A stretch of DNA of 64,000 nucleotides from Acidobacteriota bacterium. GTDB lineage: Bacteria; Acidobacteriota; Blastocatellia; Pyrinomonadales; Pyrinomonadaceae. Positions 46,327-55,173 of this stretch are shown here, piece after piece (the stretch's first letter is position 1; every line of letters begins with the position of its first letter). A model generated the notes under the pieces. That model was not told the DNA's origin, ran no database searches, and was given only the letters and a program-made list of their open reading frames with translations. The stretch lies in NCBI GenBank assembly GCA_020199835.1, contig JAIVJV010000003.1, positions 124,001-188,000 of the forward strand, in the 5' to 3' direction. Both the position numbers and the translations under genes were made by a program.

Positions 46327-46878
46327 ATGAAAAAGGTTTTGGTGATTGGATCTGGCGGCTCCGGAAAATCGACGCTGGCCAGACAGCTCGGCGAGTTGCT
46401 TGATATCGAAGTCAAACACCTGGATCAATTGTACTGGCAGGCCGGCTGGACCGAACCGTCGAAGGAAGAGTGGCTCAACAAGGTAAAGGCGCTGACGAGT
46501 GAAGACTCCTGGGTCATGGACGGCAACTTCGGTGGCACACTCGAAGTTCGCATGCAGCGTTGTGACACGATCGTTTTTCTCGATCTGCCGCGACTGCTGT
46601 GCCTGTGGCGGATAGCGAAGAGACGTTTGCTTTATCACAATCGTTCGCGGCCAGATATGGCGGAAGGATGCCCCGAGAAACTCGATTGGGAGTTTGTTAG
46701 ATGGGTTTGGAGTTACTCGCAACGGTCCAGGCCCAAAGTCGTGAAGCTGTTGCGCGAACATTCGGAAACGAAGCGTATCGTGTGGCTTCGTTCCAGGGCG
46801 GACGTACACAACTTCCTTCGTTCGTTGAGAAGACTGGAGGGACAATCACTGAATCCGCTTGAACCTTATGAACGCTGA
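46327..46878 (+). CDS. P-loop NTPase, adenylate-kinase-like (FlaR/topology-modulation type)
   Basis: 183 residues with Walker A GSGGSGKST at residues 8-16. HLDQLYWQAGW and VMDGNFGGTLEVRM follow, then TIVFLDLPRLLCLW. This order is typical of the group annotated as DNA topology modulation protein FlaR, which is related to adenylate kinases. The actual substrate is unknown. It diverges from the serine hydrolase operon and overlaps the YdcF-type gene by about 11 bp. Confidence 0.82.
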   Translation: MKKVLVIGSGGSGKSTLARQLGELLDIEVKHLDQLYWQAGWTEPSKEEWLNKVKALTSEDSWVMDGNFGGTLEVRMQRCDTIVFLDLPRLLCLWRIAKRRLLYHNRSRPDMAEGCPEKLDWEFVRWVWSYSQRSRPKVVKLLREHSETKRIVWLRSRADVHNFLRSLRRLEGQSLNPLEPYER

Positions 46879-47545
46879 CACTCGAGCCCTCGCGGAAAAA
46901 ATCTGGAGCTACCATCGAATGAACCACGAGCTCGCGCCCGCCGACGCGATCCTCGTCTTGTGCAGTCACGACGAGCGTGTCGCCGAACGCGGTGCGCAGT
47001 TGTTTCTCGAAGGCTTTGCGCCGCTGCTGATCTTTTCCGGCGGACGCGGCGCGATCACCTCGCGGCTGTGGGACGAACCCGAAGCCGAACGCTTCGCCCG
47101 CATCGCCATCAGCCTCGGCGCGCCAGCGGATCGCATCGTGATCGAGCCAAACTCAACCAACACGGGCGAAAACGTTCGTTTCACGCGGCAGTTGCTGGCG
47201 GAGAAGGGAATCGATCCGCGGAGTTTTATCGTCGTGCAAAAGCCTTACATGGAACGGCGCAGTTACGCGACGTTTCGGCAGTACTGGCCTGAGAAGCACG
47301 TAGTCGTTACCTCGCCGCAAGCTTCTTTCGACGACTACATCGCGCAATACACGCATGGCTCGTTAACGCCTGACGACGTGATCGCAATCATGCTCGGCGA
47401 TCTGCAACGCATCCGGTTTTACCCGGAACTTGGGTACCAGATCGCGCAGGAGATTCCGGACGATGTTTGGAAGGCTTACGAGCAGTTGGTCGAAGCAGGT
47501 TATGACAAGTATTTAATTCAGAGTTTAGTTAACAAACCGTCGTAA
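46868..47545 (+). CDS. YdcF-family (DUF218) protein
   Basis: About 225 residues with the DUF218 fold: ADAILVLCSHDERVAERGAQ, then LLIFSGGRGAITSR, SLGAPADRIVIEPNSTNTGE and FIVVQKPYMERRSYATF. The family is linked to S-adenosylmethionine binding (YdcF) and envelope functions (SanA). The first ATG at 46868 is used; a TTG 9 bp earlier with GGAGGG upstream is an alternative. The 3' end overlaps the convergent rodA by 21 bp. No signal peptide is evident. Confidence 0.85.
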   Translation: MNADTRALAEKIWSYHRMNHELAPADAILVLCSHDERVAERGAQLFLEGFAPLLIFSGGRGAITSRLWDEPEAERFARIAISLGAPADRIVIEPNSTNTGENVRFTRQLLAEKGIDPRSFIVVQKPYMERRSYATFRQYWPEKHVVVTSPQASFDDYIAQYTHGSLTPDDVIAIMLGDLQRIRFYPELGYQIAQEIPDDVWKAYEQLVEAGYDKYLIQSLVNKPS

Positions 47546-48646
47546 CTGGACGCTGATCGCGAACCCAATTGCGATAAATGTCGCACTGAGCGACGCGAGG
47601 CCTGCGCTCATCAACGGCAACGGCACTCCGATCACCGGCGTAATGCCGAGCGCCATTCCGATGTTGATGAAGATCTGAAACGTCAGACCACCAACAAACG
47701 CCATGATGAAGAGCATTCCCATGCGGTCTGACGCGCGTCGCGCGCCCGTCATCAAACGCGATATTAGGATCACGTAGGCTACCAGCACCAACAGGCAACC
47801 GATGAAACCGGAGTTTTCCGCCGTCACCGCGTAGATGAAATCCGTGTGTGGCTCGGGCAGAAACTTCAATCCGCTTTGCGAGTGTTCCACTGACGCGCGC
47901 GAGCCAAACATGCCTCCCTCGCCAACCGTAAGGATTGACTGCCACGTGTGATAACCGATGCCCTTACGATCGGCGTTCTCGGGATCGAGAATCACGTTGA
48001 TGCGTTCCTGCTGGTACGACTTCACGTAACCCGTTTTGACGCCCATCCAGTACGCGGCCGGAATCATCACAACCGCGAGGAGCGCGCTCGCAATCACCAG
48101 TCGCAATCTGATTGCGGACAGAAACAGAATCACAGCCAGAATCGGCAGATACGTCAGCACTGAACCGACGTCAGGCTCGAGCAAGATGAGTGCGATCGGA
48201 AGAGCGAGAATCAAGCCGCCGACGATAATCTCTTTCACGCTCAGCGCGTGGACGCGATTCCTTCCGAAGTAACGCGCGAGCATCATCGCGGTCGTCACTT
48301 TTACAAACTCCGACGGTTGAAACTGTCCGATACCCGGCACCTTGATCCACGCGCGCTGGCCGTTGATCTTCAAACCGATGCCCGGCACCAAAACGATGAT
48401 CAGCAGAATCAGTCCGAAGATGTAAAACGCCGGCGCGAGATTGAGCAGCTTGCGGTAGTCGGTAAACGCGATGGCGAGCATCGCGACGAGACCAATGGCC
48501 AGACCGATGAGTTGTTTGACCCAGTAAGGCTCGGTGGGTTGCGCGTTGCGGATCTGGACTGTGCCGAACAGAACGATGGCAATCGCCAGGAACGCGAGGA
48601 CCCAGTCGAAGTCACGCCAACTGCGTTTGTGAATAATTGCGACCAT
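47525..48646 (-). CDS. rodA: Peptidoglycan polymerase RodA (SEDS family)
   Basis: 373 residues, about ten transmembrane helices. It contains PGIGLKINGQRAWIKVPGIG and FQPSEFVKVTTAMMLARYFG, where the conserved SEFVK region and the Asp of the periplasmic loop (LLEPDVGSVLTYLPI) support SEDS polymerase activity. The C-terminal motif GMALGITPVIGVPLPLMSAG is conserved. RodA makes glycan strands together with PBP2; mrdA lies 3 bp upstream. Its 3' end overlaps the YdcF-type gene by 21 bp, so any terminator would lie inside that gene. Confidence 0.95.
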   Translation of the reverse strand: MVAIIHKRSWRDFDWVLAFLAIAIVLFGTVQIRNAQPTEPYWVKQLIGLAIGLVAMLAIAFTDYRKLLNLAPAFYIFGLILLIIVLVPGIGLKINGQRAWIKVPGIGQFQPSEFVKVTTAMMLARYFGRNRVHALSVKEIIVGGLILALPIALILLEPDVGSVLTYLPILAVILFLSAIRLRLVIASALLAVVMIPAAYWMGVKTGYVKSYQQERINVILDPENADRKGIGYHTWQSILTVGEGGMFGSRASVEHSQSGLKFLPEPHTDFIYAVTAENSGFIGCLLVLVAYVILISRLMTGARRASDRMGMLFIMAFVGGLTFQIFINIGMALGITPVIGVPLPLMSAGLASLSATFIAIGFAISVQLRRFVN

Positions 48647-48649
48647 CTA

Positions 48650-50686
48650 TTACTGATTACTGTTACTGATTACTGCTTGTTGCGCGGCGGGAGTGGCGCG
48701 TTTCTTTACCACGGGTTTTGGCGCTGCCGGTTTGGCAAGCGCTGTTGCCGGTTTGGGAGTGGCCAAGCCAGCCGCTGCGGTTTCCCCGGTCGCGTCCTGC
48801 GGCTTCTGAGCTTTTGCGATCTGTTGCACGGCTCTCGGGGGTTCTTCGTTACGTGTCTTGCGATAGTAAACATCATAGACGCCACGTATCGCGGGCGCCG
48901 CGTGACTTCCGCCGAAGCCGGAGTTCTCAATCAAAGCGACCATAGCGATCTCGGGTTTATACGCCGGTGCGTAACTGACAAACCAGGAATGGTCCTTGTT
49001 CTTGCCGACGTCCTTTCCGAGCCCGACGACCTGCGCTGTTCCCGTCTTACCCGCGATATCAAACCCGGCCATGGCGATGCGCGCACCCGTTCCGCCGCCA
49101 TTCACCACACTCCACATGCCTTTGACGACCTCATCGTGAATCTCTCGCGGAATCGGAATCACTTTCGGATTCTGCCGGGACTGATCGAGGGGCGTAAAAC
49201 CGACCGCCTGTAGATCGCCTATCGCCGGCACTTCCTTCAGCAGATGCGGGATGTACATGCGGCCACTAAGACTCACCGCGGAAATCGCGCGGATGAGCGA
49301 GATCGGCGTGATGATGTCGTAAACCTGTCCGAACGAGGCGTAAACCGTGTCGATGTCGCGCCACTCCGGATCTCTCGGTTGCATGCGGCGTTTGAACTCG
49401 CGCGAAGGCGTCCAGCTTATGACTTCGTTGGGCAGGTCAATGCCGGTGCGTTTGTTCAGATCAAACTCGTCAACCATGCTGACGATGCCGTCTATACCCA
49501 TCTTCAAACCGAGACGATAAAAATATCCGTCGCAGGAGTGGGTGATCGCCGCTTTCACGTCGGGCGAGCCGTGATTTCCCATACAGCGCGTGAACTTGTT
49601 TCCGATCGTGATACCGCCGCCGCAGGCGAGATTGGAACGCTCGAGCGTGATCGCGCCTTGCTGAAGCCCGGCGACGGCCATTGGGATCTTCCAGGTCGAA
49701 CCCGGAGGATACCGGCTCTGGATCGCGCGATTGAGCAAGGGTGTTTCCGGATCGTTCAGCAGCGCAGCGTATTCAGCCTTGCCTTCTTTGCTGGTGATGC
49801 GTTGCGAAAAGAGATTTGGATCGAACGTCGGCGCCGACGCCATCGCGAGGATCTCGCCGTTGTTGGGATCCATCGCGATGATCACACCGCGTTTCGTGGC
49901 TGAGTTAGCGAGCTGCTCTTCCGCCGCGTGTTGTAGATCGAGATCGATCGTCGTGATCAGATCGCGGCCGGGCGTTGGATCTATCTTTTGAATTTCGTCC
50001 TGAATGCGGCCGCGGCTGTCGACCACCACCTCGCGATAGCCGTCCTTGCCACGCAGGTGATCGTCGTAGATCTGTTCGAGGCCGCTGAGACCGATGATGT
50101 CGCCGGGTTTCAAGCCCTTGTCTTTGGCGACTTGCTGCTTGAGCTGTTCGGGACTGATCTCACCGACGTAACCGACGACGTGCGCGAGCGAACCGTTCGG
50201 GGGATAAGTTCTTTGGGGCTGTTGTTCGACGCGCAGTTCGGGAAACTCGAGATTGTGTGACTCGACCCAGGCGATGTCGCCGGGCGTGGCGCCCTGTTTG
50301 ACGAGGATCGTTTCAAACGCCGGCATCGACTTCACCATTTCGAATCGCTCGGTGAGGATCTGTTGATCCATATCCAGTCCCGCCGAGAGTGGATCTACGA
50401 GCGCGTTCAGGTCTTTGCCCTTCACGTCTTCGCGCGTGAGAATCACGTTGTAAATCGGGCGTGAATCGACGATTGCGCGCTTGTTACGGTCGAAGATGAC
50501 ACCGCGCGGCGCCGGAATGGGCAAGCGTCGCCGGCGCTGGTTCTGCGCGATCTCCGCGTAGCGTTCACCCCGCACCACCTGCAACACGTACAGCCGGATG
50601 CTGAGCAGGCTGAGCATCAGTACGACCAGGATCTGTAGGAACCGGAGCCGGGCGCGAAGGTTTTGCGACGAATCTTCGTATTTCAT
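48650..50686 (-). CDS. mrdA: Penicillin-binding protein 2 (transpeptidase of the elongasome)
   Basis: 678 residues. One N-terminal membrane helix (about 14-33), then the PBP2 pedestal region (GYVGEISPEQLKQ, GDIIGLSGLEQIYDDHLRGK). The transpeptidase domain has the active-site motif STWK (Ser330), THSCDGYFYRL as the SxD motif and KTGTAQVVGLG. A Pro/Ala/Lys-rich C-terminal tail (about residues 622-678) is cytosol-independent low complexity. It is coupled to rodA (3-bp gap) and separated from mreD by a 131-bp heptad-repeat spacer. Confidence 0.96.
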   Translation of the reverse strand: MKYEDSSQNLRARLRFLQILVVLMLSLLSIRLYVLQVVRGERYAEIAQNQRRRRLPIPAPRGVIFDRNKRAIVDSRPIYNVILTREDVKGKDLNALVDPLSAGLDMDQQILTERFEMVKSMPAFETILVKQGATPGDIAWVESHNLEFPELRVEQQPQRTYPPNGSLAHVVGYVGEISPEQLKQQVAKDKGLKPGDIIGLSGLEQIYDDHLRGKDGYREVVVDSRGRIQDEIQKIDPTPGRDLITTIDLDLQHAAEEQLANSATKRGVIIAMDPNNGEILAMASAPTFDPNLFSQRITSKEGKAEYAALLNDPETPLLNRAIQSRYPPGSTWKIPMAVAGLQQGAITLERSNLACGGGITIGNKFTRCMGNHGSPDVKAAITHSCDGYFYRLGLKMGIDGIVSMVDEFDLNKRTGIDLPNEVISWTPSREFKRRMQPRDPEWRDIDTVYASFGQVYDIITPISLIRAISAVSLSGRMYIPHLLKEVPAIGDLQAVGFTPLDQSRQNPKVIPIPREIHDEVVKGMWSVVNGGGTGARIAMAGFDIAGKTGTAQVVGLGKDVGKNKDHSWFVSYAPAYKPEIAMVALIENSGFGGSHAAPAIRGVYDVYYRKTRNEEPPRAVQQIAKAQKPQDATGETAAAGLATPKPATALAKPAAPKPVVKKRATPAAQQAVISNSNQ

Positions 50687-50690
50687 AATT

Positions 50691-50802
50691 TTTGAGCTTT
50701 GTTCTTAGTACTTCGTACTTGGAACCTGGTACTTCGTACTTGGTACTTAGTGCTTTGTTCAGACTACTTAGTTGTACAAAGCTCCAAGTACAAAGCTCGG
50801 AG
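50691..50802. repeat. Heptanucleotide repeat array between mreD and mrdA
   Basis: Sixteen 7-bp units with consensus TTNGTAC (examples TTAGTAC, TTCGTAC, TTGGTAC, TTTGTTC). The last units from about 50767 are in the reverse-complement orientation (TACAAAG). GAGCTTTGT (50694-50702) can pair with ACAAAGCTC at the other end (nine bases), so the transcript could fold. The array lies in the leader of mrdA, inside the mre operon. Confidence 0.65.
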
Positions 50803-50817
50803 TCAAGGCCCCAGGCT

Positions 50818-51360
50818 CTATCTTCGTCTTAGCGGTCCCGTCGAACGGCGCGCGACGCGTCGCCGGGTCGCAAACTGTCGCCGCTGCGACGCCTCGCCTG
50901 ACATAACCGAATCGAGCATGTAAAGAACGAGCGTTCCGACGACCGTCGTCGCGATTAGTTTATAAGAGATCGTCTGCATAAACGGAACGCCCGAGGGGTA
51001 ACCCAGCAGACGATGCCAGAATACGTAGATCGCCGAATCCAGCACGGTTGCCGCGGCCAGCACGGGGATTCGCAGCAGCGGGTTTTCAAGGTTCACCTTC
51101 GTCGCCGCGAAGAAGATGATGTAGGCGGTCATCGTCTTCGAAAAACCGCCCGCGCCGATCAGCCCGCCACTCTGCGCGTCAACGACCAGTCCGGCCAGCG
51201 TCCCGACGACTAATGCCTGCCACGCGTCGCGTTGCAGGGCGATGTAAACAACTATTACGAGCGGAAAGTCGATATATGCAAGCGGCTTCCAGACTGCACG
51301 TAATGAAAGCTGCAGCACGATCGAAATCAGCAAAACTGCGGCGATCTTAAGCTGCGACAT
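50818..51360 (-). CDS. mreD: Rod shape-determining protein MreD
   Basis: 180 residues, five to six hydrophobic segments: AAVLLISIVLQLSLRAVW, then YIDFPLVIVVYIALQ, GTLAGLVVDAQSGGLIGAGG. The pattern and position directly after mreC identify MreD, a membrane partner of MreC that helps localise the elongation machinery. Sequence conservation of MreD is low, so the assignment leans on context. The C terminus is Arg-rich. A heptad-repeat array follows before mrdA. Confidence 0.9.
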   Translation of the reverse strand: MSQLKIAAVLLISIVLQLSLRAVWKPLAYIDFPLVIVVYIALQRDAWQALVVGTLAGLVVDAQSGGLIGAGGFSKTMTAYIIFFAATKVNLENPLLRIPVLAAATVLDSAIYVFWHRLLGYPSGVPFMQTISYKLIATTVVGTLVLYMLDSVMSGEASQRRQFATRRRVARRSTGPLRRR

Positions 51361-51378
51361 GGCCGGACAGTAACAATC

Positions 51379-52287
51379 TCAGCGCGTGTTTCTCTCCATG
51401 GTCGACAATGGTGTGGGGGAGGGGGTTGAGCGTTGCGGCGGATGGTACAAAAGCACTGCGACTTCTTCTAAATGGTCCAACTGCGCGCCGGGTTGAATCA
51501 GAATCTGGTGCGCTTGGGTGGCCGAGCCTTTCTTCACGTCAACAACTTTGCCGACATTTAAACCCGGCGGATAGATTCCGTCCTGGCCCGTAGTCATAAC
51601 GTAATCGCCGACTTCCACTTCTTCGAGACCTGAAACGTAACGCATCTCGATGACGCCGACGCCGAGATCAGCGCGTCCGCGCACCGAACCGAGCGCGCCC
51701 GATTGGCCCAACTGCCCGACCACCGCGCCCGCGCCCGCTTTCTCATCCGTGATCAGCATCACTTGTGACGCCCACGGACTAACCGTGATCACGCGGCCTA
51801 CGATACCGCCGCCGGTTACCACCGGCATGTTCAACGCGACGCCGGACGAAGTGCCGCGGTTGATCGTGATCGTGTTGAACCACACTGACGGATCTCGCGC
51901 GATGACGCGAGCGGGAACGCTCTGAACGTCGATCTTTTCGTTGAGACCGAGCAATGCCTTAAGCCGCTCGTTCTCAGCTTCAGCCTGGCGCGCCGCGTGA
52001 AGATCGCGTTCGGCCTGGGCCAGACGTTCTTTCAATTGCTCGTTCTCTGCGGCGGTGCCGCGGAAGTTCCACATCTGGTGAAAGAAACCGCCGGTTGCGC
52101 CGCTCACTTTCGACGAAGCGCTTTGCAACGGCGAGGCAAACGTCTGCGTCCAGATACGCAGGATTTTTTGCTGGCCGTTTGCGTCGCGCGCGTCAACTGC
52201 CATGATTACAAGGTTGGTGACTAGTAGCCCGATGAGCCAGATGGGGGCTCGTTGGCGAATTTCTCTTTGAGTACGAACAGAAGCCAC
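51379..52287 (-). CDS. mreC: Rod shape-determining protein MreC
   Basis: 302 residues: an N-terminal anchor (about residues 15-32, WLIGLLVTNLVIMAVDA), a coiled coil (about 75-115, NEQLKERLAQAERDLHAARQ) and the periplasmic beta-barrel domain with VPARVIARDPSVWFNTITIN, GVALNMPVVTGGGIVGRVI and GTSSGV. MreC links MreB to the peptidoglycan synthases. The GTG start at 52287 is 7 bp after mreB. mreD begins 18 bp downstream. Confidence 0.94.
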   Translation of the reverse strand: MASVRTQREIRQRAPIWLIGLLVTNLVIMAVDARDANGQQKILRIWTQTFASPLQSASSKVSGATGGFFHQMWNFRGTAAENEQLKERLAQAERDLHAARQAEAENERLKALLGLNEKIDVQSVPARVIARDPSVWFNTITINRGTSSGVALNMPVVTGGGIVGRVITVSPWASQVMLITDEKAGAGAVVGQLGQSGALGSVRGRADLGVGVIEMRYVSGLEEVEVGDYVMTTGQDGIYPPGLNVGKVVDVKKGSATQAHQILIQPGAQLDHLEEVAVLLYHPPQRSTPSPTPLSTMERNTR

Positions 52288-52294
52288 TGCTTAC

Positions 52295-53341
52295 TTACAT
52301 CCCGCTGGTCATTGTGTTTTCCCACTTCACGCGTTTGAGCAGGTCGAAGTCGGACAACATCTTTCCGGTGCCCAAAACGACGGAAGCAAGTGGGTCGTCT
52401 GCGAGCGAAACAGGCAAACCCGTTTCGATTGAAAGGCGCTTGTCGAGGTTTTTCAGTAACGCGCCGCCGCCGGTTAATACGATGCCGCGTTCGACGATGT
52501 CTGCCGAGAGCTCCGGCGGCGTTCGTTCGAGCGCGACACGAACGGCGTTGATGATCGTGGAGATCGAATCAGCGAGCGCTTCGCGCACTTCTTCATCGGT
52601 GATCGTGATGGTTTTGGGAATGCCTTCGATGAGATTGCGGCCACGCACTTCGAACGACAGTGGCTCGTCGATCGGGTAGGCCGAGCCGAGTTCGATCTTG
52701 ATTGCTTCCGCGGTGCGTTCGCCGATTAACAAGTTGTACTTCCGCTTGATGTACTGAATGATGGCCTCGTCCATCTCGTTGCCGGCCACACGCACGGCGC
52801 GCGAGTAAACGATACCACTCAAACTGATCACTGCAATGTCGGTCGTGCCGCCGCCAATGTCGACGACCATGTTACCGTGTGGTTCGGTGATCGGCAGTCC
52901 CGCTCCGATCGCGGCCGCCATCGCTTCTTCAACGAGATAAACTTCGGACGCCTTCGCGCGATACGCCGAGTCTTCCACTGCACGTCGTTCTACTTGCGTG
53001 ATCTCTGACGGGATACCGATGACGACGCGCGGGCTGACCCACGTTTTTCCGTTGTGGGCCTTGCGAATAAAGTGCTGGAGCATCTTCTCGGTGACTTCGA
53101 AGTTTGCGATGACGCCGTCTTTCATCGGGCGGATCGCGACGATGTTGCCGGGAGTCCGGCCCAGCATGTCTTTCGCGTCACGTCCTACGGCTTCAACCTG
53201 GTTGGTTACTTTATTAATTGCGACGATAGAAGGTTCCGAAACAACAATTCCGCGACCTTTGGCGTAAACCAGTGTATTTGCCGTCCCGAGATCGATTGCC
53301 AGGTCGCTGGAAAACAGACTGAAGATAGATTTGAAAGCCAT
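52295..53341 (-). CDS. mreB: Rod shape-determining protein MreB
   Basis: 348 residues, an actin-fold ATPase that guides cell-wall elongation from the membrane. It has the phosphate-1 motif [17 protein letters not shown], the [20 protein letters not shown] phosphate-2 region and [18 protein letters not shown] near the C terminus. The amphipathic N terminus [15 protein letters not shown] fits membrane binding. It heads the operon mreB-mreC-mreD-mrdA-rodA. Its own Shine-Dalgarno is weak (GGGAAG, 12 bp away), and a 25-codon candidate leader ORF stops 5 bp upstream, so its translation may be coupled. Confidence 0.97.
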   Translation of the reverse strand: MAFKSIFSLFSSDLAIDLGTANTLVYAKGRGIVVSEPSIVAINKVTNQVEAVGRDAKDMLGRTPGNIVAIRPMKDGVIANFEVTEKMLQHFIRKAHNGKTWVSPRVVIGIPSEITQVERRAVEDSAYRAKASEVYLVEEAMAAAIGAGLPITEPHGNMVVDIGGGTTDIAVISLSGIVYSRAVRVAGNEMDEAIIQYIKRKYNLLIGERTAEAIKIELGSAYPIDEPLSFEVRGRNLIEGIPKTITITDEEVREALADSISTIINAVRVALERTPPELSADIVERGIVLTGGGALLKNLDKRLSIETGLPVSLADDPLASVVLGTGKMLSDFDLLKRVKWENTMTSGM

Positions 53342-53346
53342 CTAGA

Positions 53347-53421
53347 CTATTCACTTCCCGTGTGTGTGTTATGGAACTTCGGGTGGGGTTGGCGGCAAAT
53401 ATCGGTAGGGAGAGAAATCAC
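53347..53421 (-). CDS. Candidate 25-codon leader ORF upstream of mreB
   Basis: GTG-initiated short frame on the minus strand (24 residues, starting MISLPTDICRQ) with AAGGAG 4 bp and TAAGGAGG 10 bp upstream. Its TAG is followed after 5 bp by the mreB ATG. A second mini-ORF of five codons (53438-53455) lies just upstream behind a perfect TAGGAGGT. No protein homology is claimed; the call rests on the two strong ribosome-binding sites and on the stop-start spacing. Confidence 0.35.
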   Translation of the reverse strand: MISLPTDICRQPHPKFHNTHTGSE

Positions 53422-53513
53422 TCCGCTCCTTACCTCCTTAGACGCGACCAAACACGTCCGACCTCCTAAGATACACCGTTAAGGCACGAAGCGTAAACTG
53501 TTTTGTAGTTTAA

Positions 53514-53555
53514 ACTTGGTACTTTGAGCTTTGAACTTTGTACTTTGATCTTTAT
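53514..53555. repeat. Heptanucleotide repeat array near the GGDEF gene end
   Basis: Six 7-bp units: ACTTGGT, ACTTTGA, GCTTTGA, ACTTTGT, ACTTTGA, TCTTTAT. The period and composition match the array at 50691-50802. It lies directly after the stop codon region of the GGDEF gene on its downstream side, in the 214-bp spacer before the mreB leader. Confidence 0.6.
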
Positions 53556-55154
53556 CTAACCCTGCAGTGGCGTTCCTGCCTCGAGTTCCAGGCTCTCAAT
53601 AAGCTGGTCGACCGCGGCCTGTTTGGGGGTCAGGTCCGCCGCGAAGCGAACACAGTTCTTGTTCGCCGCTTTCGCTTCGTACATGGCCGTGTCCGCGCAG
53701 GCGATCAGTTGCTGCGGTGACGACGCGTGCTTCGGAAACGCCGCCACCCCGAAACTCGCCGTCATCGAAAGCTGTAACCGTCTTCCACCAGTGAACTGGT
53801 GTCGAAGAATCTTTTGCCGGATGCGCTCAGCGACTGTGCCCGCGAGTTCCGTTCCGGTGTCAGGCAACACGATGACGAACTCGTCGCCGCCGTAACGAGC
53901 CACCGCATCCGTATCGCGTATCGACGAAAGGATCACTGCCGCCATTTCCATCAGCACGTGCGAACCGACGAGGTGCCCGTGCTCGTCGTTAACGCGTTTG
54001 AAGTCGTCGAGATCGAGAAACAGCGCTGCCACACTCGAACCGTAACGACGTGCACGCCGGATCTCGTTGAGCAGGAACTGTCGCAGGTAACGCGCGTTGT
54101 GCAGCTTCGTGAGATCGTCTGTTTGCGACAAACGTTCGGCTTCGGCAATTCGCACCGCGTTCGCGAGCGCGGAAGCGATGGGTAACGAAAGCGAGTCGAG
54201 CAGCGCCACATCTGTTTTCTTGAACGCGTGCGCTCCCGAGCCTTCACGAACGCCTTCGATCACGCCGAGGATTCGTTCGCCACAAATCAGCGGCACCGCG
54301 AGCACGAATTGTCCACGCTCTTTCCTCTTGATGATTCCCATTCCAGCAGCCGCGCGTTTGGCGGCTCTGGTTTCAGAGCCAATCGGCAGGTCCGCTTCGC
54401 CGGTGAGCACTCGTCGCCACTCTTCTTCGCTGCGACTGCCGCCACTTTGTTGCCCCGGCCGGCGAACGGCGATCGCTTCGAGTGTCGAACTTTCAATACC
54501 TTTCTCTTCCGAAAAGAGATAGATGGCCCAACGGTCCGCTTTGATCAGTTGTTCGAGGCCGGTGAGCGCAGTGTTTGCGGCGCCACTCTGATCGCTGATG
54601 AAGTGAAGCGAAGCGACGAGATCGAACGCCGCGCGCAAGTCGTTGAACTTGATCTTCGGTGGCAGTGACGAGCAGCCGCGGGCAACAGGTCTTTCGACCA
54701 CCTCGGATAATCGCAGTTCACCTGAACTTTCCCCGCCTTCGATTTCTCGCAGTAAAGCTGGCAATTGCGCCGATTTATCGGCAATCGCGAGAAAACCGAT
54801 TCGTTTCAGGGTGGCGCCGTCGAGGCTGCGCAGGTTCAAACTCTGGTAGCCGTTCATCTGCCGCCGGCACGCGACGAGCGGCACGCCCGGCCAAAACGCT
54901 TTCGCGTGATTTATCGCCGTGTGCAGTTCCACCATGTCAGCGCCCGGCACTACTTCGTAAAGAACGGCGAGCGGTGGTGGACCACCAAGATCAGAAACTC
55001 CCTGGTCCTTCTTCTGCTTCGTTAACGCGACTTCCACTTCCACTTCACGCAGACCTTCGATCAGAGTCTTCACGCCAGCAGCGCGCAAAGCCTCGATCAA
55101 CTCGTAGGCCGGCGCTTCATGAGCATCCGTCAATAGAATTACGTGACTCGACAC
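53556..55154 (-). CDS. Diguanylate cyclase with receiver-like and GAF-like regions
   Basis: 532 residues. Residues 1-140 look like a receiver-type or REC-related domain (HVILLTDAHEAPAYELIEAL). Residues about 170-345 are a GAF-like sensor (LIKADRWAIYLFSEEKGIE, LAVPLICGERILGVIEGV). The GGDEF domain (about 355-515) has the active site RYGGDEFVIVLP (GGDEF 422-426) and an intact inhibitory I-site RDTD at 413-416, so it should make c-di-GMP and be feedback-inhibited. No membrane helix. It follows the FecR gene by 19 bp and ends 214 bp before mreB. Confidence 0.92.
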   Translation of the reverse strand: MSSHVILLTDAHEAPAYELIEALRAAGVKTLIEGLREVEVEVALTKQKKDQGVSDLGGPPPLAVLYEVVPGADMVELHTAINHAKAFWPGVPLVACRRQMNGYQSLNLRSLDGATLKRIGFLAIADKSAQLPALLREIEGGESSGELRLSEVVERPVARGCSSLPPKIKFNDLRAAFDLVASLHFISDQSGAANTALTGLEQLIKADRWAIYLFSEEKGIESSTLEAIAVRRPGQQSGGSRSEEEWRRVLTGEADLPIGSETRAAKRAAAGMGIIKRKERGQFVLAVPLICGERILGVIEGVREGSGAHAFKKTDVALLDSLSLPIASALANAVRIAEAERLSQTDDLTKLHNARYLRQFLLNEIRRARRYGSSVAALFLDLDDFKRVNDEHGHLVGSHVLMEMAAVILSSIRDTDAVARYGGDEFVIVLPDTGTELAGTVAERIRQKILRHQFTGGRRLQLSMTASFGVAAFPKHASSPQQLIACADTAMYEAKAANKNCVRFAADLTPKQAAVDQLIESLELEAGTPLQG

Positions 55155-55173
55155 GCTCTTTAGATCTCCGACG

